Positions 35,629 to 48,086 of a DNA stretch of 64,000 nt are shown here, piece by piece (position 1 is the first letter of the stretch; each line of letters opens with the position of its first letter). Below the pieces are notes generated by a model. That model ran no database searches, was not told the origin of the DNA, and saw only the letters and a list, made by a program, of their open reading frames with translations. Origin of the DNA: Paraburkholderia flagellata (lineage in GTDB: Bacteria; Pseudomonadota; Gammaproteobacteria; Burkholderiales; Burkholderiaceae); assembly GCF_021390645.1 (NCBI RefSeq), contig NZ_JAJEJT010000003.1:868001-932000 (forward strand), in the 5' to 3' direction. A program made the translations under genes and the position numbers.

Positions 35629-35635
35629 GCCTTTC

Positions 35636-36256
35636 ATGTCACCCGAACACCCACCCCAACCCGTGGCCCGCAGCCCCGGCCGCCCCCGCGAATTCGACAT
35701 GGAAACCGTCGTGGACGGCGCTGTGCGCGTATTCCGCGAGCGCGGCTATCACGCCACGTCCGTAGGCGATCTCAGCGAAGCAACGGGCCTGACCGCGGGC
35801 AGCCTCTACAAAGCGTTTGGCGACAAACGCGGCGTCTTTCTCGCCGCGTTCGATCACTACGTCACCACGCGCAACACCGAATTGCGCCATCGTCTCGCCA
35901 GGCAGTCCAAAGCAAGCGAGAAGATCCGCGTCATCCTCTTTTTCTACGCCGAATCGTCCCATGGCAGCGAGGGCCGGCGTGGATGCCTCGTCGTATCCAG
36001 CGCAACGGCGCTCGCCACCTTCGACGACGAAATCGCCACGCGCATCGAAACCGCCATGCGGCGTACCGAAGAGATGCTGCGCGAACTCCTCGAGCAAGGC
36101 CAGAAAGACGGCTCCGTTGCAGCGGAAATCCATGTCCCGGCCATGGCGCGCACGTTGCTCGCACTGCTTCATGGCTTCCGGTTGATCGGCAAATCCGGCC
36201 GCACACAGCGTGACATGCTAGCCGCGGCCGAAGAAGCCATGCGTTTGCTGCGTTGA
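35636..36256 (+). CDS. TetR/AcrR-family repressor
   Basis: 206 residues from the ATG at 35636; an ATG at 35627 overlaps the -10 box and is less likely. GRPREFDMETVVDGAVRVFRERGYHATSVGDLSEATGLTAGSLYKAFGDKRGVFLAAF is a textbook TetR DNA-binding domain. If TATAAT at 35623 is the true -10, transcription starts about at the ATG, implying a leaderless message. It probably represses itself and the downstream hydrolase through the paired dyads. Confidence 0.9.
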   Translation: MSPEHPPQPVARSPGRPREFDMETVVDGAVRVFRERGYHATSVGDLSEATGLTAGSLYKAFGDKRGVFLAAFDHYVTTRNTELRHRLARQSKASEKIRVILFFYAESSHGSEGRRGCLVVSSATALATFDDEIATRIETAMRRTEEMLRELLEQGQKDGSVAAEIHVPAMARTLLALLHGFRLIGKSGRTQRDMLAAAEEAMRLLR

Positions 36257-36272
36257 AATTTTTTTGGCTAAT

Positions 36273-36292
36273 TTGGAAATGATTATTTCCAA
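36273..36292 (+). promoter_or_regulatory. Second TetR operator, before the hydrolase gene
   Basis: TTGGAAAT-GATT-ATTTCCAA is a perfect dyad in the 77-base gap between tetR and the hydrolase. It shares the 16-base core GGAAATGATTATTTCC with the site at 35607-35622 (GGAAATGAACATTTCC). Confidence 0.82.
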
Positions 36293-36333
36293 TCAATGCC
36301 TGCGTTCCTCTACACCCACAGGAGCTTCACGTC

Positions 36334-37254
36334 ATGAGTACGCCCTCACGCATGATCGACCACGGTCCAGCCTCGCTGGCCGACCCAACGCTGCCCGGCT
36401 TCGCGCATCGCTTCGCGACCGTCGAAGGCACACGGCTCCATTACGTCATCGGCGGAAAGGAAGAAGGCGAGACCGTTGTGCTGCTCGCCGGCTATCCGCA
36501 GAGTTGGTTCGCGTGGCGCAAGGTCATGCCACTGTTGGCGCAGCATTACCGCGTGATCGTCCCTGACCTGCCTGGCCAGGGCGACTCGGACCGCCCGCCT
36601 GGCGGCTACGACACGCAATCGCTCGCGACCGCCCTGCACACGTTGCTCGGCAAGCTCGGAGCGCGTCGCTATCATCTCGCCGCCCACGACGTCGGCGCAT
36701 GGGTCGCTTACCCGTACGCGGCACTATTTGGCGATGAAGTGTCGAGCCTCGCATTGCTCGACGCGGGCATCCCCGGCATCACGCTGCCAGAAGCGCTGCC
36801 CGTTGCGCCGGAGCGCGCGTGGCGCACCTGGCACTTCGCCTTCCATGCGATTCCCGATCTGCCGGAGTTGCTGATAGCGGGCAAGGAGCGCGCGTACCTG
36901 GACTGGTTTCTGCGCCGCAAGACGGCGAATCCGCAGACCTTCACGGATGCCGATATCGACGAATATCTACGCGTGTTCACGAAGGAAGGCGGATTGCGCG
37001 CGGGGCTGGCCTACTACCGCGCGGCCGATGTTTCGGCGCGCCAGAACCGCGAGTTGAGCGCGCGCGGCAAATTGCGGATGCCGGTTCTCGCGCTGAGCGC
37101 CGATCAGGGCTCGATTGCGGACATGGCTGGGCCGCTGCGCCATTACGCCGATGAGGTGCGAGGCGCGACGATCGCCCACTGCGGCCACTTCCTGCCGGAG
37201 GAACATCCCGCAGCGGTTGCCGAAGAACTGCTGAGTTTCTTCGGCCAGCCCTGA
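36334..37254 (+). CDS. Alpha/beta hydrolase, epoxide hydrolase/dehalogenase type
   Basis: 306 residues. VLLAGYPQSWFAWRKVMP is the oxyanion region, and the nucleophile elbow HLAAHDVGAWVAYPYAA has aspartate, as in epoxide hydrolases and fluoroacetate-type dehalogenases. The late histidine is in AHCGHFLPEEHP. It is cytoplasmic. It lies under the TetR operator, suggesting induction by its own substrate or a xenobiotic. It is convergent with the response-regulator gene, 12 bases away. Confidence 0.88.
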   Translation: MSTPSRMIDHGPASLADPTLPGFAHRFATVEGTRLHYVIGGKEEGETVVLLAGYPQSWFAWRKVMPLLAQHYRVIVPDLPGQGDSDRPPGGYDTQSLATALHTLLGKLGARRYHLAAHDVGAWVAYPYAALFGDEVSSLALLDAGIPGITLPEALPVAPERAWRTWHFAFHAIPDLPELLIAGKERAYLDWFLRRKTANPQTFTDADIDEYLRVFTKEGGLRAGLAYYRAADVSARQNRELSARGKLRMPVLALSADQGSIADMAGPLRHYADEVRGATIAHCGHFLPEEHPAAVAEELLSFFGQP

Positions 37255-37266
37255 CTCGGGCGCCCC

Positions 37267-38010
37267 TTAGTCCGGCGCGTCGACGGTGCTCACCGCCGAG
37301 GAAAACACATACCCCTCGCTGCGCAGCGTCTTGATGTAACGCGGCTCGCGCGCCTCGTCGCGCAGGCGCTGGCGCAGCCGGCTCACGAGCAGGTCGATCG
37401 AGCGGTCGAACGCATCGGCCTGGCGGCCTTGCGTGAGGCTCAGCAGCTGGTCGCGCGTGAGCACGCGCTGCGGATGGTCGAGGAACACGCGCAGCAGCCG
37501 GTATTCCGCGCCGCTCAGCGCGACGATCGTGCCTTCGGCATCCAGCAGATGGCGTGCCGTGGTATCGAGCCGCCAGTCGCCGAACGCGAGCAGTTGGGCC
37601 GACTCGCTCACTTCCATGCCCGGCGGCAGCATGCGTGTGCGGCGCAGCACCGAGCGGATGCGCGCGAACAGTTCGCGCACGGCGAAGGGCTTGGGCAAAT
37701 AATCGTCGGCGCCCATTTCGAGGCCAACGATGCGGTCCGTCTCCTCGTTGCGCGCGGTGAGCATCACCACGGGCACGGCGCGGAATTTGCCCGCGCGCAA
37801 CTCGCGGCACAGCACGAGGCCGTCGTCGCCGGGCATCATGAGGTCGAGCACGATCAGGTCGGGCGCACCGCTCTCAAGCGCCGCGCGCATCTCGCGGCCG
37901 TTCGCGGCCAGCGACACGCGCATGCCGTTCTTTTCGAGGTACGCCCCGACCAGTTCACGTATGCCGCGATCGTCGTCGACAATCAGGACGTGATCGATCT
38001 TTTCCGTCAT
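37267..38010 (-). CDS. OmpR-family response regulator
   Basis: 247 residues. The receiver domain has VLIVDDDRGIREL, the phospho-acceptor aspartate in VLDLMMPGDDG (near residue 54), a threonine in VMLTARNEE and the lysine in DDYLPKPF. The C-terminal winged helix ends RLRDEAREPRYIKTLRSEGYVF. The start overlaps the stop of a 43-residue peptide gene (ATGA). The cognate kinase is probably the one at 39163-40524. It is a candidate reader of the TGTATC operators. Confidence 0.93.
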   Translation of the reverse strand: MTEKIDHVLIVDDDRGIRELVGAYLEKNGMRVSLAANGREMRAALESGAPDLIVLDLMMPGDDGLVLCRELRAGKFRAVPVVMLTARNEETDRIVGLEMGADDYLPKPFAVRELFARIRSVLRRTRMLPPGMEVSESAQLLAFGDWRLDTTARHLLDAEGTIVALSGAEYRLLRVFLDHPQRVLTRDQLLSLTQGRQADAFDRSIDLLVSRLRQRLRDEAREPRYIKTLRSEGYVFSSAVSTVDAPD

Positions 38011-38138
38011 TGGTTCTTTTTCTCCTTGTGCGCGAGGCGTGAACGGGTTTCCGCGATGCACGAACAGTACACCGGATGGGCGATCTCCGCAGCCAGGCCG
38101 CTCGCCGCGAAGAACAGGATGGCGAGCAGGCGTTTCAT
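38007..38138 (-). CDS. 43-residue exported peptide with a CSC motif
   Basis: Starts MKRLLAILFFAASGLAAEIA, a typical short signal peptide, then HPVYCSCIAETRSRLAHKEKKNQ. Both ends overlap neighbours by ATGA: its ATG overlaps the GFA stop and its stop overlaps the response-regulator ATG. The mature peptide is about 20-25 residues with two closely spaced cysteines and a basic tail. I know no family for it. The CSC pair could be a redox or metal site. Confidence 0.7.
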   Translation of the reverse strand: MKRLLAILFFAASGLAAEIAHPVYCSCIAETRSRLAHKEKKNQ

Positions 38139-38518
38139 GCGTCCTCCAGCAAGGAAAGGCTGGCGCCGTCGGCAACCGACGCTTCGAGCGCGTAGACATC
38201 CACGCCTTCCAGGCAGCCGAGATTGACGCGCCAGCGCGCCGGGTCCCTGCGCGTCTGGTGAAACGGATAAATGCCGCAGTGCTTGCAGAAATAGTGCTTC
38301 GCCACGCGCGTATTGAACTGGTACAGCGTGAGCGCGTCTTCGCCCGCGAGGATCGTCAGTTCGCGACCCTCGAACATCGGGCTCATCAGCGCGCCTTTGC
38401 GGCGGCACAGGCTGCAGTTGCAGCGCCCAGCCGGCTCGATCGCCGTGCGGACTTCGAACTTTACCGCACCGCAATGACAGGAACCCTTCCAGCTAGTCGT
38501 GCCAGTCGACGTGCTCAT
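38135..38518 (-). CDS. GFA-family protein
   Basis: 127 residues with the GFA zinc cysteines: GSCHCGAVKFEV, CNCSLCRRKG and YFCKHCGIYPFHQ. It is similar in length and pattern to the protein at 20634-21041. It is first in a three-gene, stop-start overlapping unit with the CSC peptide and the response regulator, so its product is made in step with the regulator. The substrate is unknown. It may act on a thiol adduct. Confidence 0.87.
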   Translation of the reverse strand: MSTSTGTTSWKGSCHCGAVKFEVRTAIEPAGRCNCSLCRRKGALMSPMFEGRELTILAGEDALTLYQFNTRVAKHYFCKHCGIYPFHQTRRDPARWRVNLGCLEGVDVYALEASVADGASLSLLEDA

Positions 38519-38762
38519 ATTGCTCTCCACTCGATTGATTTCGTTGGCTGATTGATTACGCAAGGCGCGCGTACAACCCGCAACCGCGCCGCCCGATTCG
38601 GGACGACAATGTTCGCTAGCGCACAACCGTTGCGCCGCCCATCGACCTGAAATGACCCGACATGACCGGCAACGACCGCAGCCGGGCCAGCGACAAACCG
38701 GCATTGTTTATGCTCGTTTGCTGTAGCGAGCGAAACTCAGAAAACGGCTCCAGGAGGTCCCC

Positions 38763-39128
38763 ATGAAATGTCTGCGCATCTACGCCGACGCCCAGGGCGA
38801 GTCCCATTTCGAGGACATCGATATCCCGCTCACGCCGCTTGAGCTCTTTCCCAACATCCCGCCCATTTATCTTTCGACGTGGGAGCAGGCGAAAGCAGTG
38901 CGCTTTGGCTGGGTGCCGGCGGGCCTCAAGGAGGCGGACTGGCACACAACGCCGGTTCGTCAGTTCGTGATCTGGATGACCGGCTGGGTCGAGTTCGAGA
39001 CGAGCGACGGCGACACGCGCCACTGCGAGCCGGGCACGGTAGTCCTGTGCGAAGACACCGTGGGCAAGGGTCATCGCTCGCGCCACCCCGAGGAAGGCCA
39101 GTTCAACGTGTTCATTCCGCTCGCCTGA
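38763..39128 (+). CDS. Cupin-domain protein
   Basis: 121 residues. ADWHTTPVRQFVIWMTGWVEFET and DTRHCEPGTVVLCEDTVGKGHRSRHP fit a small single-domain cupin with possible metal-binding histidines. There is no signal peptide. The ATG at 38763 follows AGGAGG. It is divergent from the GFA-peptide-regulator unit and convergent with the kinase gene. The substrate is unknown. Confidence 0.8.
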   Translation: MKCLRIYADAQGESHFEDIDIPLTPLELFPNIPPIYLSTWEQAKAVRFGWVPAGLKEADWHTTPVRQFVIWMTGWVEFETSDGDTRHCEPGTVVLCEDTVGKGHRSRHPEEGQFNVFIPLA

Positions 39129-39162
39129 GTGACATGACCGGGCGCTCGCGGCGCGCCGCATT

Positions 39163-40524
39163 TCACGCGTCCGCGCCGCCAAGCACGAGCCGTCCTTCCA
39201 GCCCGCCTTCGGGCCGGTTGCGCAGCGTAAGCTGCGCGCCCATCGCCACGGCGAGCTGGCGCGAGATCGCGAGGCCGAGACCCGTGCCGCCCGTACCCCG
39301 ATTGCGCGAGGTTTCGAGCCGGTAGAACGGCTCGAACACCTTTTCGAGCGCTTCTTCGGGAATACCTGGGCCGCTGTCGAGCACCGAGATCGTGACGGTC
39401 TTGTCCCGCGGCGAGGCGCTCACCTCGATGGCCGCCGTGCTGCCGTACTTCAGCGCGTTGTCCACGAGATTGCCGACGATGCGGCGCAGCGCCTGCACAC
39501 GCGTGACGATTGCCACGTTCAGGCGGCGCTCGAAGGTCACGGGCGAACCCGCATCCACGTAGTCGCACACCAGGCTGTCGAGCAGCGCGTCGAGATCGAC
39601 GCGGGCGGGCGCTTCGCCGGTGCCGTGCAGCGTGCGCGCGTAGGCCACGCCCTCCTTCACCAGTTGCTCCATCTCGTGCAGGTCCTGCGCGAGCTTGCCC
39701 GCTTGCGCCTCGTCGTCCATCTGGTCCACACGCAAGCGCATGCGCGTGATCGGCGTCTGCAAATCGTGGGAGATAGCGGCCAGGATCTGCATGCGCTCGG
39801 CCACGTGCGCCGATATGCGCTCCTGCATGGCGTTGAACGCGCGCGCCGCGCGCGCCACTTCGGAAGGTCCTTCTTCCTCCAGGCGCTCCGCCTTCAGGTC
39901 CGGACCCAGCGCGTCGGCCACGCGGGCGAGTTCGTGCAGCGGCCGCGTGGCCGTGCGCACCGCGAACCAGCAGCACGCCGCCAGCACGACGAGTTGTGCG
40001 ACGAGCACGGCCGGCAGCCAGCCCGACAAGGGCAGCGCGGGACCCGGACGGTAATCGATGGTGAGCGGCGAGCCGTCGGCAAGCCGCAAATGGATCTGCA
40101 GACGTTCGCCGTTGCCGGGCACCGAATTGGTAGTGAGCGCGTACTTGTCGCCCAAGCCCGCCGCGATGGCCGACGCCACGCTCTTCGAGCGGCTCGCGTC
40201 GGGTGGCTCGCCGGGCGTGCCGGGGCCGAGAATGAAGCTGTAGGTGCGCCGCGCGAGCTGCGGCAGCCACGCCGCGCGTTCGGCTGCGGGCAGATGGTCG
40301 AGCAGCGCCACGGAGATGGCGACTTCGCGCGAGATGTAGTCGACCATCATGGTCGCGGTGGCGTCGTTGCGCTCGGTCATCGTGAGCTTGAACGACAGCA
40401 ACTGCGCGAGCGCGAGGCCGACGCAAAGGATCAGGGCGAGGCGCGCGAACAGCGTGCGCGGCCAGTGCAGCGCGCTCATTGCCGCACCGCCCGTGTGGCG
40501 GACCGCAATTCCATCGGCGTGCAT
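39163..40524 (-). CDS. Sensor histidine kinase
   Basis: 453 residues from the ATG at 40524 (GGAG seven bases upstream; alternative 40479). Two membrane helices (LFARLALILCVGLALAQLLSF and LPAVLVAQLVVLAACCWFAV) flank a periplasmic domain of about 130 residues. These are followed by a HAMP region, the HisKA box ISHDLQTPITRMRLRVDQ and ATPase boxes (VDNALKYG, DSGPGIP, GTGGTGLGLAIS). It resembles OmpR-partner kinases. Its promoter region carries a TGTATC operator. Confidence 0.92.
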   Translation of the reverse strand: MHADGIAVRHTGGAAMSALHWPRTLFARLALILCVGLALAQLLSFKLTMTERNDATATMMVDYISREVAISVALLDHLPAAERAAWLPQLARRTYSFILGPGTPGEPPDASRSKSVASAIAAGLGDKYALTTNSVPGNGERLQIHLRLADGSPLTIDYRPGPALPLSGWLPAVLVAQLVVLAACCWFAVRTATRPLHELARVADALGPDLKAERLEEEGPSEVARAARAFNAMQERISAHVAERMQILAAISHDLQTPITRMRLRVDQMDDEAQAGKLAQDLHEMEQLVKEGVAYARTLHGTGEAPARVDLDALLDSLVCDYVDAGSPVTFERRLNVAIVTRVQALRRIVGNLVDNALKYGSTAAIEVSASPRDKTVTISVLDSGPGIPEEALEKVFEPFYRLETSRNRGTGGTGLGLAISRQLAVAMGAQLTLRNRPEGGLEGRLVLGGADA

Positions 40525-40580
40525 GTTCGGACTCCGTGTGCAGGGAATGGTGGTTTTATACCGCATGGCGCGGGAGGCTT

Positions 40581-40614
40581 TGTATCTCACTGTATCGGCG
40601 CGGGCGCGGGACAC
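40581..40614 (+). promoter_or_regulatory. TGTATC operator upstream of the histidine kinase gene
   Basis: Perfect TGTATC-TCAC-TGTATC at 40581-40596 with the inverted half-site GACAC at 40610 (+29). It begins 57 bases upstream of the kinase start codon and is oriented away from the gene. The GATACRT element is absent. This geometry fits autoregulation by the cognate regulator. Confidence 0.72.
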
Positions 40615-40637
40615 AATACATTGCAGGCCGGTTCATT

Positions 40638-42693
<2,056 letters not shown>

Positions 42694-42762
42694 AGCGGGT
42701 ACGGTGCGAGACGCCGCTGCATCTGGCGCTCGCACCTGCTCGGCGTTGACGGCTCGCGGCGA

Positions 42763-43506
42763 TCACTGCGCCCCGGCCAACGCCAGCGCATCCGCACCCG
42801 CGACGATGCGAGCCGGAGCCGCAGCATCGTTCGCCGCGCGCCAAACCGCCTCGGCCACGTCCTGCGAGCGCGTGATCGCGGTGGACTGCGCCCACTCGCC
42901 GAACACGCGCTGGCCCAGCTCGGCATAAGGCTCGGGAATGCTGCCCTCCATGCGTTGCTGCGCGTTCTCGCCAAAGCGCGTGTCGGGCGCGCGGCCCGGC
43001 AGCACGACGCACGTGCGCACATTGAACGGCGCGAGTTCGTGCGCGAGCGACTCCGTGAACGCGTTGACCGCCGCCTTGCTCGCGGCGTACACGGCGAGCA
43101 GCGGCAGCGGGCGCAGCGTCACGCCCGACGTGACGTTCACGACGACGCCACCCTTGCGCTGCCGAAACTGCGGCAGAAACGCCTGCGTGAGCGCGATCGT
43201 GCCAAGCGTATTCGTCTCGAACACGTCGCGCGCGGTGTCCATCGAAATGCCCTCGAGCGCGCCCAGCACACCAATACCCGCGTTGTTGACGAGCACGTCG
43301 ATCGGCCCGGCGGCCTCCACGGCCTCGCGGATGCTCTGCGCATTCGTGACATCGAGCGCCAGCACGCGCAGGCGCGGCGAACGCGGCAGCACGTCCTCGC
43401 GCGGCGTGCGCATCGTCGCGACGACGTTCCAGTCGCGATCGAGAAAGTAGCGGGCGATTTCGAGGCCGAAACCGGACGAGCAACCGGTGATCAAGACGGT
43501 TTTCAT
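42763..43506 (-). CDS. SDR-family oxidoreductase
   Basis: 247 residues with ITGCSSGFGLEIA (cofactor motif), VLVNNAGIGVLG and YAASKAAVNAF (catalytic Tyr/Lys), a 17-beta-hydroxysteroid-dehydrogenase-like classical SDR. It is divergent from the AraC regulator at 43607 across a 100-base spacer and is the likely target of that regulator. Confidence 0.9.
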   Translation of the reverse strand: MKTVLITGCSSGFGLEIARYFLDRDWNVVATMRTPREDVLPRSPRLRVLALDVTNAQSIREAVEAAGPIDVLVNNAGIGVLGALEGISMDTARDVFETNTLGTIALTQAFLPQFRQRKGGVVVNVTSGVTLRPLPLLAVYAASKAAVNAFTESLAHELAPFNVRTCVVLPGRAPDTRFGENAQQRMEGSIPEPYAELGQRVFGEWAQSTAITRSQDVAEAVWRAANDAAAPARIVAGADALALAGAQ

Positions 43507-43606
43507 GAAGGCTCCTGCGAATGGGTTGGCAGTCCCGGCACGATAAGCCGTCGCAGCCGGACTTGCTACAATCAGAAGTCCAAGTTTCATTTGCAGGAGT
43601 CCGGTC

Positions 43607-44512
43607 ATGATCGACCCGCTTGCGGAGGTGGTCGCGCTGCTCCAGCCGGGCGCCTCGCTCTCGAAAAGGGTGAGCGGCGCCGGTGCGTGGCGTATCCGGC
43701 GCACGGATGCCGGGCAGCCCTTTTACTGCGCGATCCTCGAAGGTTCATGCCGCCTCGAGGTGGATGGGCAAGAGCCGGTCACGCTCGAACCCGACGATTT
43801 CATCCTGATCCCGGAGGCCCACGGCTTCACGGTGTCGAGCCTCGATCCGGCGACGACGCAGACCATCGACACCACCCCCGTCGCGCAGCTCAGCGGCGAA
43901 TACCGGCTTGGCAACCAGAGCGGACCGCCGAACGTGCAGATGCTCGTGGGTTATTGCGTGTTCGGCTCGCCCGATGCGGCCTTGCTCGTCTCCCTGCTCC
44001 CGCAACTCGTCCACGTGCGTGGCGAAAAGCGGCTCGCCACGCTCGTACAACTCGTGCGCGACGAGTCGCGCGCACAGCGGCCCGCGCGCGATGTCATCCT
44101 CGCACGCCTGCTGGAGGTGCTGCTGATCGAAGCGCTGCGCTCGACGGGGGACGCGTCGGCCACGCCGGGCCTGCTGCGCGGTCTCGGCGACCCGCGCCTG
44201 GCCCCGGCGCTACGGCGCATGCATGAAAGCCCCACCCTGCCCTGGACCATCGCGCAGCTCGCGAAGGAAGCGGCGCTGTCGCGTTCGGCGTTTTTCGAGC
44301 GATTCCGGCGAGCGGTGGGTGTCGCGCCGATGGAGTATCTGCTCGGCTGGCGCATGGCGATCGCGCGAAACTTGCTGCGCCGCGAAGCGCAGGGCGTCGC
44401 GGAGGTCGCGCTGCGTGTTGGCTACAGCTCGGCCAGCACGTTCAGCGTGGCGTTCACGCGGCATGTGGGCGTGCCGCCTGCGCAGTATGCACGGGAGCAG
44501 GCGGCAGGGTGA
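43607..44512 (+). CDS. AraC-family transcriptional regulator with N-terminal cupin
   Basis: 301 residues. The N-terminal cupin-type domain (FYCAILEGSCRLEVDGQEPVTLEPDDFILIPEAHGF) is followed by two AraC helix-turn-helices (WTIAQLAKEAALSRSAFFERFRRAVG and VAEVALRVGYSSASTFSVAFTRHVG). The subgroup usually activates a neighbouring oxidoreductase gene, here the divergent SDR. Confidence 0.93.
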   Translation: MIDPLAEVVALLQPGASLSKRVSGAGAWRIRRTDAGQPFYCAILEGSCRLEVDGQEPVTLEPDDFILIPEAHGFTVSSLDPATTQTIDTTPVAQLSGEYRLGNQSGPPNVQMLVGYCVFGSPDAALLVSLLPQLVHVRGEKRLATLVQLVRDESRAQRPARDVILARLLEVLLIEALRSTGDASATPGLLRGLGDPRLAPALRRMHESPTLPWTIAQLAKEAALSRSAFFERFRRAVGVAPMEYLLGWRMAIARNLLRREAQGVAEVALRVGYSSASTFSVAFTRHVGVPPAQYAREQAAG

Positions 44513-44518
44513 GGGCGC

Positions 44519-45973
44519 TCAGTGCGAAATGCTCTCCAGCGACTTGCCCAGCGTGCGCGGCCCCATCAGGCCGATGGAGACCATCACGAGCGCCATGGCA
44601 CCCGCAATGAAAACAAACACGCCTGTCACGCCGAACTCCTTGAGCGTGAAGGCGATGACGAAGGAACTGAACACGGCTGAGAGCCGGCTCCACGAATAGA
44701 CGAAGCCCACGGCTCGTGCGCGGATGGCCGTAGGGTAAAGCTCCTGCTGGTACGTATGATAGGTGAACGAAATGATGTTGCCGGCGAGCGTCAACAGCAC
44801 GCCTAGCGTGACGATCGCAACCGCCGCCGACGCCTGGCTGAACAACAACCCGCTCACGATATTGACCGCCGCCATGCCGACGATCACATGCTTGCGCTCG
44901 AAGCGGTCGGCAATCCAGTAGCCGAGCAGCGGACCCAGCGGCGCGGCGAGTCCGATCACCGTGGTGTACATGAGGCTCGATGTGACCGTAATGCCTTGCT
45001 TCACGAGCAGCGTGGGCACCCAGTTCGCAAAGCCATAAAAGCCCACCGTCTGGAATATATGGAAGACGATGAGCATGACGGTGCGTTTGCCGTACGGCGG
45101 CTTCCACATGTCCGCGAATCCTGCTTTTCGCGGCACCGGGTCGGCTGGGCCTGGTGCGGGCAGCGGCGCTCCGTATTGCCGCGCAACCTTTTCTTCGAGG
45201 TCCGCCAGCACTGCAGCGGCTTCTTCGGTGCGGCCTTTGCCCGCGAGCCAGCGCGGACTCTCGGGCAAATTGCGCCGGAAGTACCAGACAAAGAGCGCGC
45301 TAATGCCGCCCAGCAGCACGACCCAGCGCCAACCATCGAGCCCCAGCATCGTACGCGGCACAAGCAGCCACGAAAGAAACGCCACGACGGGCACGGCCGA
45401 AAAGCCGATCGCCTGGCACACCGCGAACGCTCTGCCGCGCAAGTGTTTTGGCGCAAGCTCGGAGAGGTAGGTGCCGATGGTCACCAACTCGACGCCTATG
45501 CCCACTCCCGAGACGAAGCGCCAAAAGTTCAGGCCGCTCGCCGTATCCTGGAAGGCCATGACCGTGTTCGCCGCGACGTACCACAGCAGCGACCACGTGA
45601 AGATGGCGCGCCGGCCAAAGTGGTCCGCGAGAAAGCCGCACGCAGCCGTGCCGATAAAGAGACCGCAAAACAGCGCGGCGATGAAACTCGCCACGCCCGA
45701 GGTGCCGAAAAGGCCGGGGGTAGTCGAAGTGAGAATGCCGCTTTTGACGAGACCCGGCGCAACATAGCCCGTGTAGAGCAGATCGTAAAGTTCGAAGAAG
45801 AACCCGAGGCTCAGCAGCAGGATCAGTTTCCATACCGCGCGCGTGGCCGGAAGCCTGTCGAGACGGGCCGATATCGTGCCGTACTGTGCGCTGCCGTCGG
45901 CAAACGCGTTTGCATCGGCGGGTGCCCCATCGTCAGCGGCGCGCAGGCTCGCCGTGCCCTCCAGAATGGCCAT
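44519..45973 (-). CDS. MFS transporter, sugar/metabolite-H+ symporter type
   Basis: 484 residues from the ATG at 45973 (GGAGAC upstream; the frame extends to 46003). Twelve helices are visible. Motifs GTAACGFLADHFGRRAIF and PESPRWLAGKGRTEEA belong to the sugar-porter/SP-like branch with a central cytoplasmic loop. It lies 48 bases downstream of the aconitase-type gene on the same strand and probably imports a tricarboxylate or related acid used by that enzyme. Confidence 0.88.
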   Translation of the reverse strand: MAILEGTASLRAADDGAPADANAFADGSAQYGTISARLDRLPATRAVWKLILLLSLGFFFELYDLLYTGYVAPGLVKSGILTSTTPGLFGTSGVASFIAALFCGLFIGTAACGFLADHFGRRAIFTWSLLWYVAANTVMAFQDTASGLNFWRFVSGVGIGVELVTIGTYLSELAPKHLRGRAFAVCQAIGFSAVPVVAFLSWLLVPRTMLGLDGWRWVVLLGGISALFVWYFRRNLPESPRWLAGKGRTEEAAAVLADLEEKVARQYGAPLPAPGPADPVPRKAGFADMWKPPYGKRTVMLIVFHIFQTVGFYGFANWVPTLLVKQGITVTSSLMYTTVIGLAAPLGPLLGYWIADRFERKHVIVGMAAVNIVSGLLFSQASAAVAIVTLGVLLTLAGNIISFTYHTYQQELYPTAIRARAVGFVYSWSRLSAVFSSFVIAFTLKEFGVTGVFVFIAGAMALVMVSIGLMGPRTLGKSLESISH

Positions 45974-46021
45974 GCTTGTCTCCAATGTAGTAGTTCGAAT
46001 CAATGATTCGTGACGCTCGGC

Positions 46022-47992
<1,971 letters not shown>

Positions 47993-48086
47993 CCAATTTC
48001 TCCTTGAGGGGAAATCTAGACGGCAGCAAGCGGCGCGATGAAGTGCTCAATCAGCAAAGGGGGCATCGCCGTTCGCGATGTCCTCG

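Noticed and set aside
35611..36213. Alternative frame starting ATGAACATTTCC with AAGGAG upstream
   Set aside because: The start lies inside the TetR operator and the product has no fold. The tetR frame explains the region.
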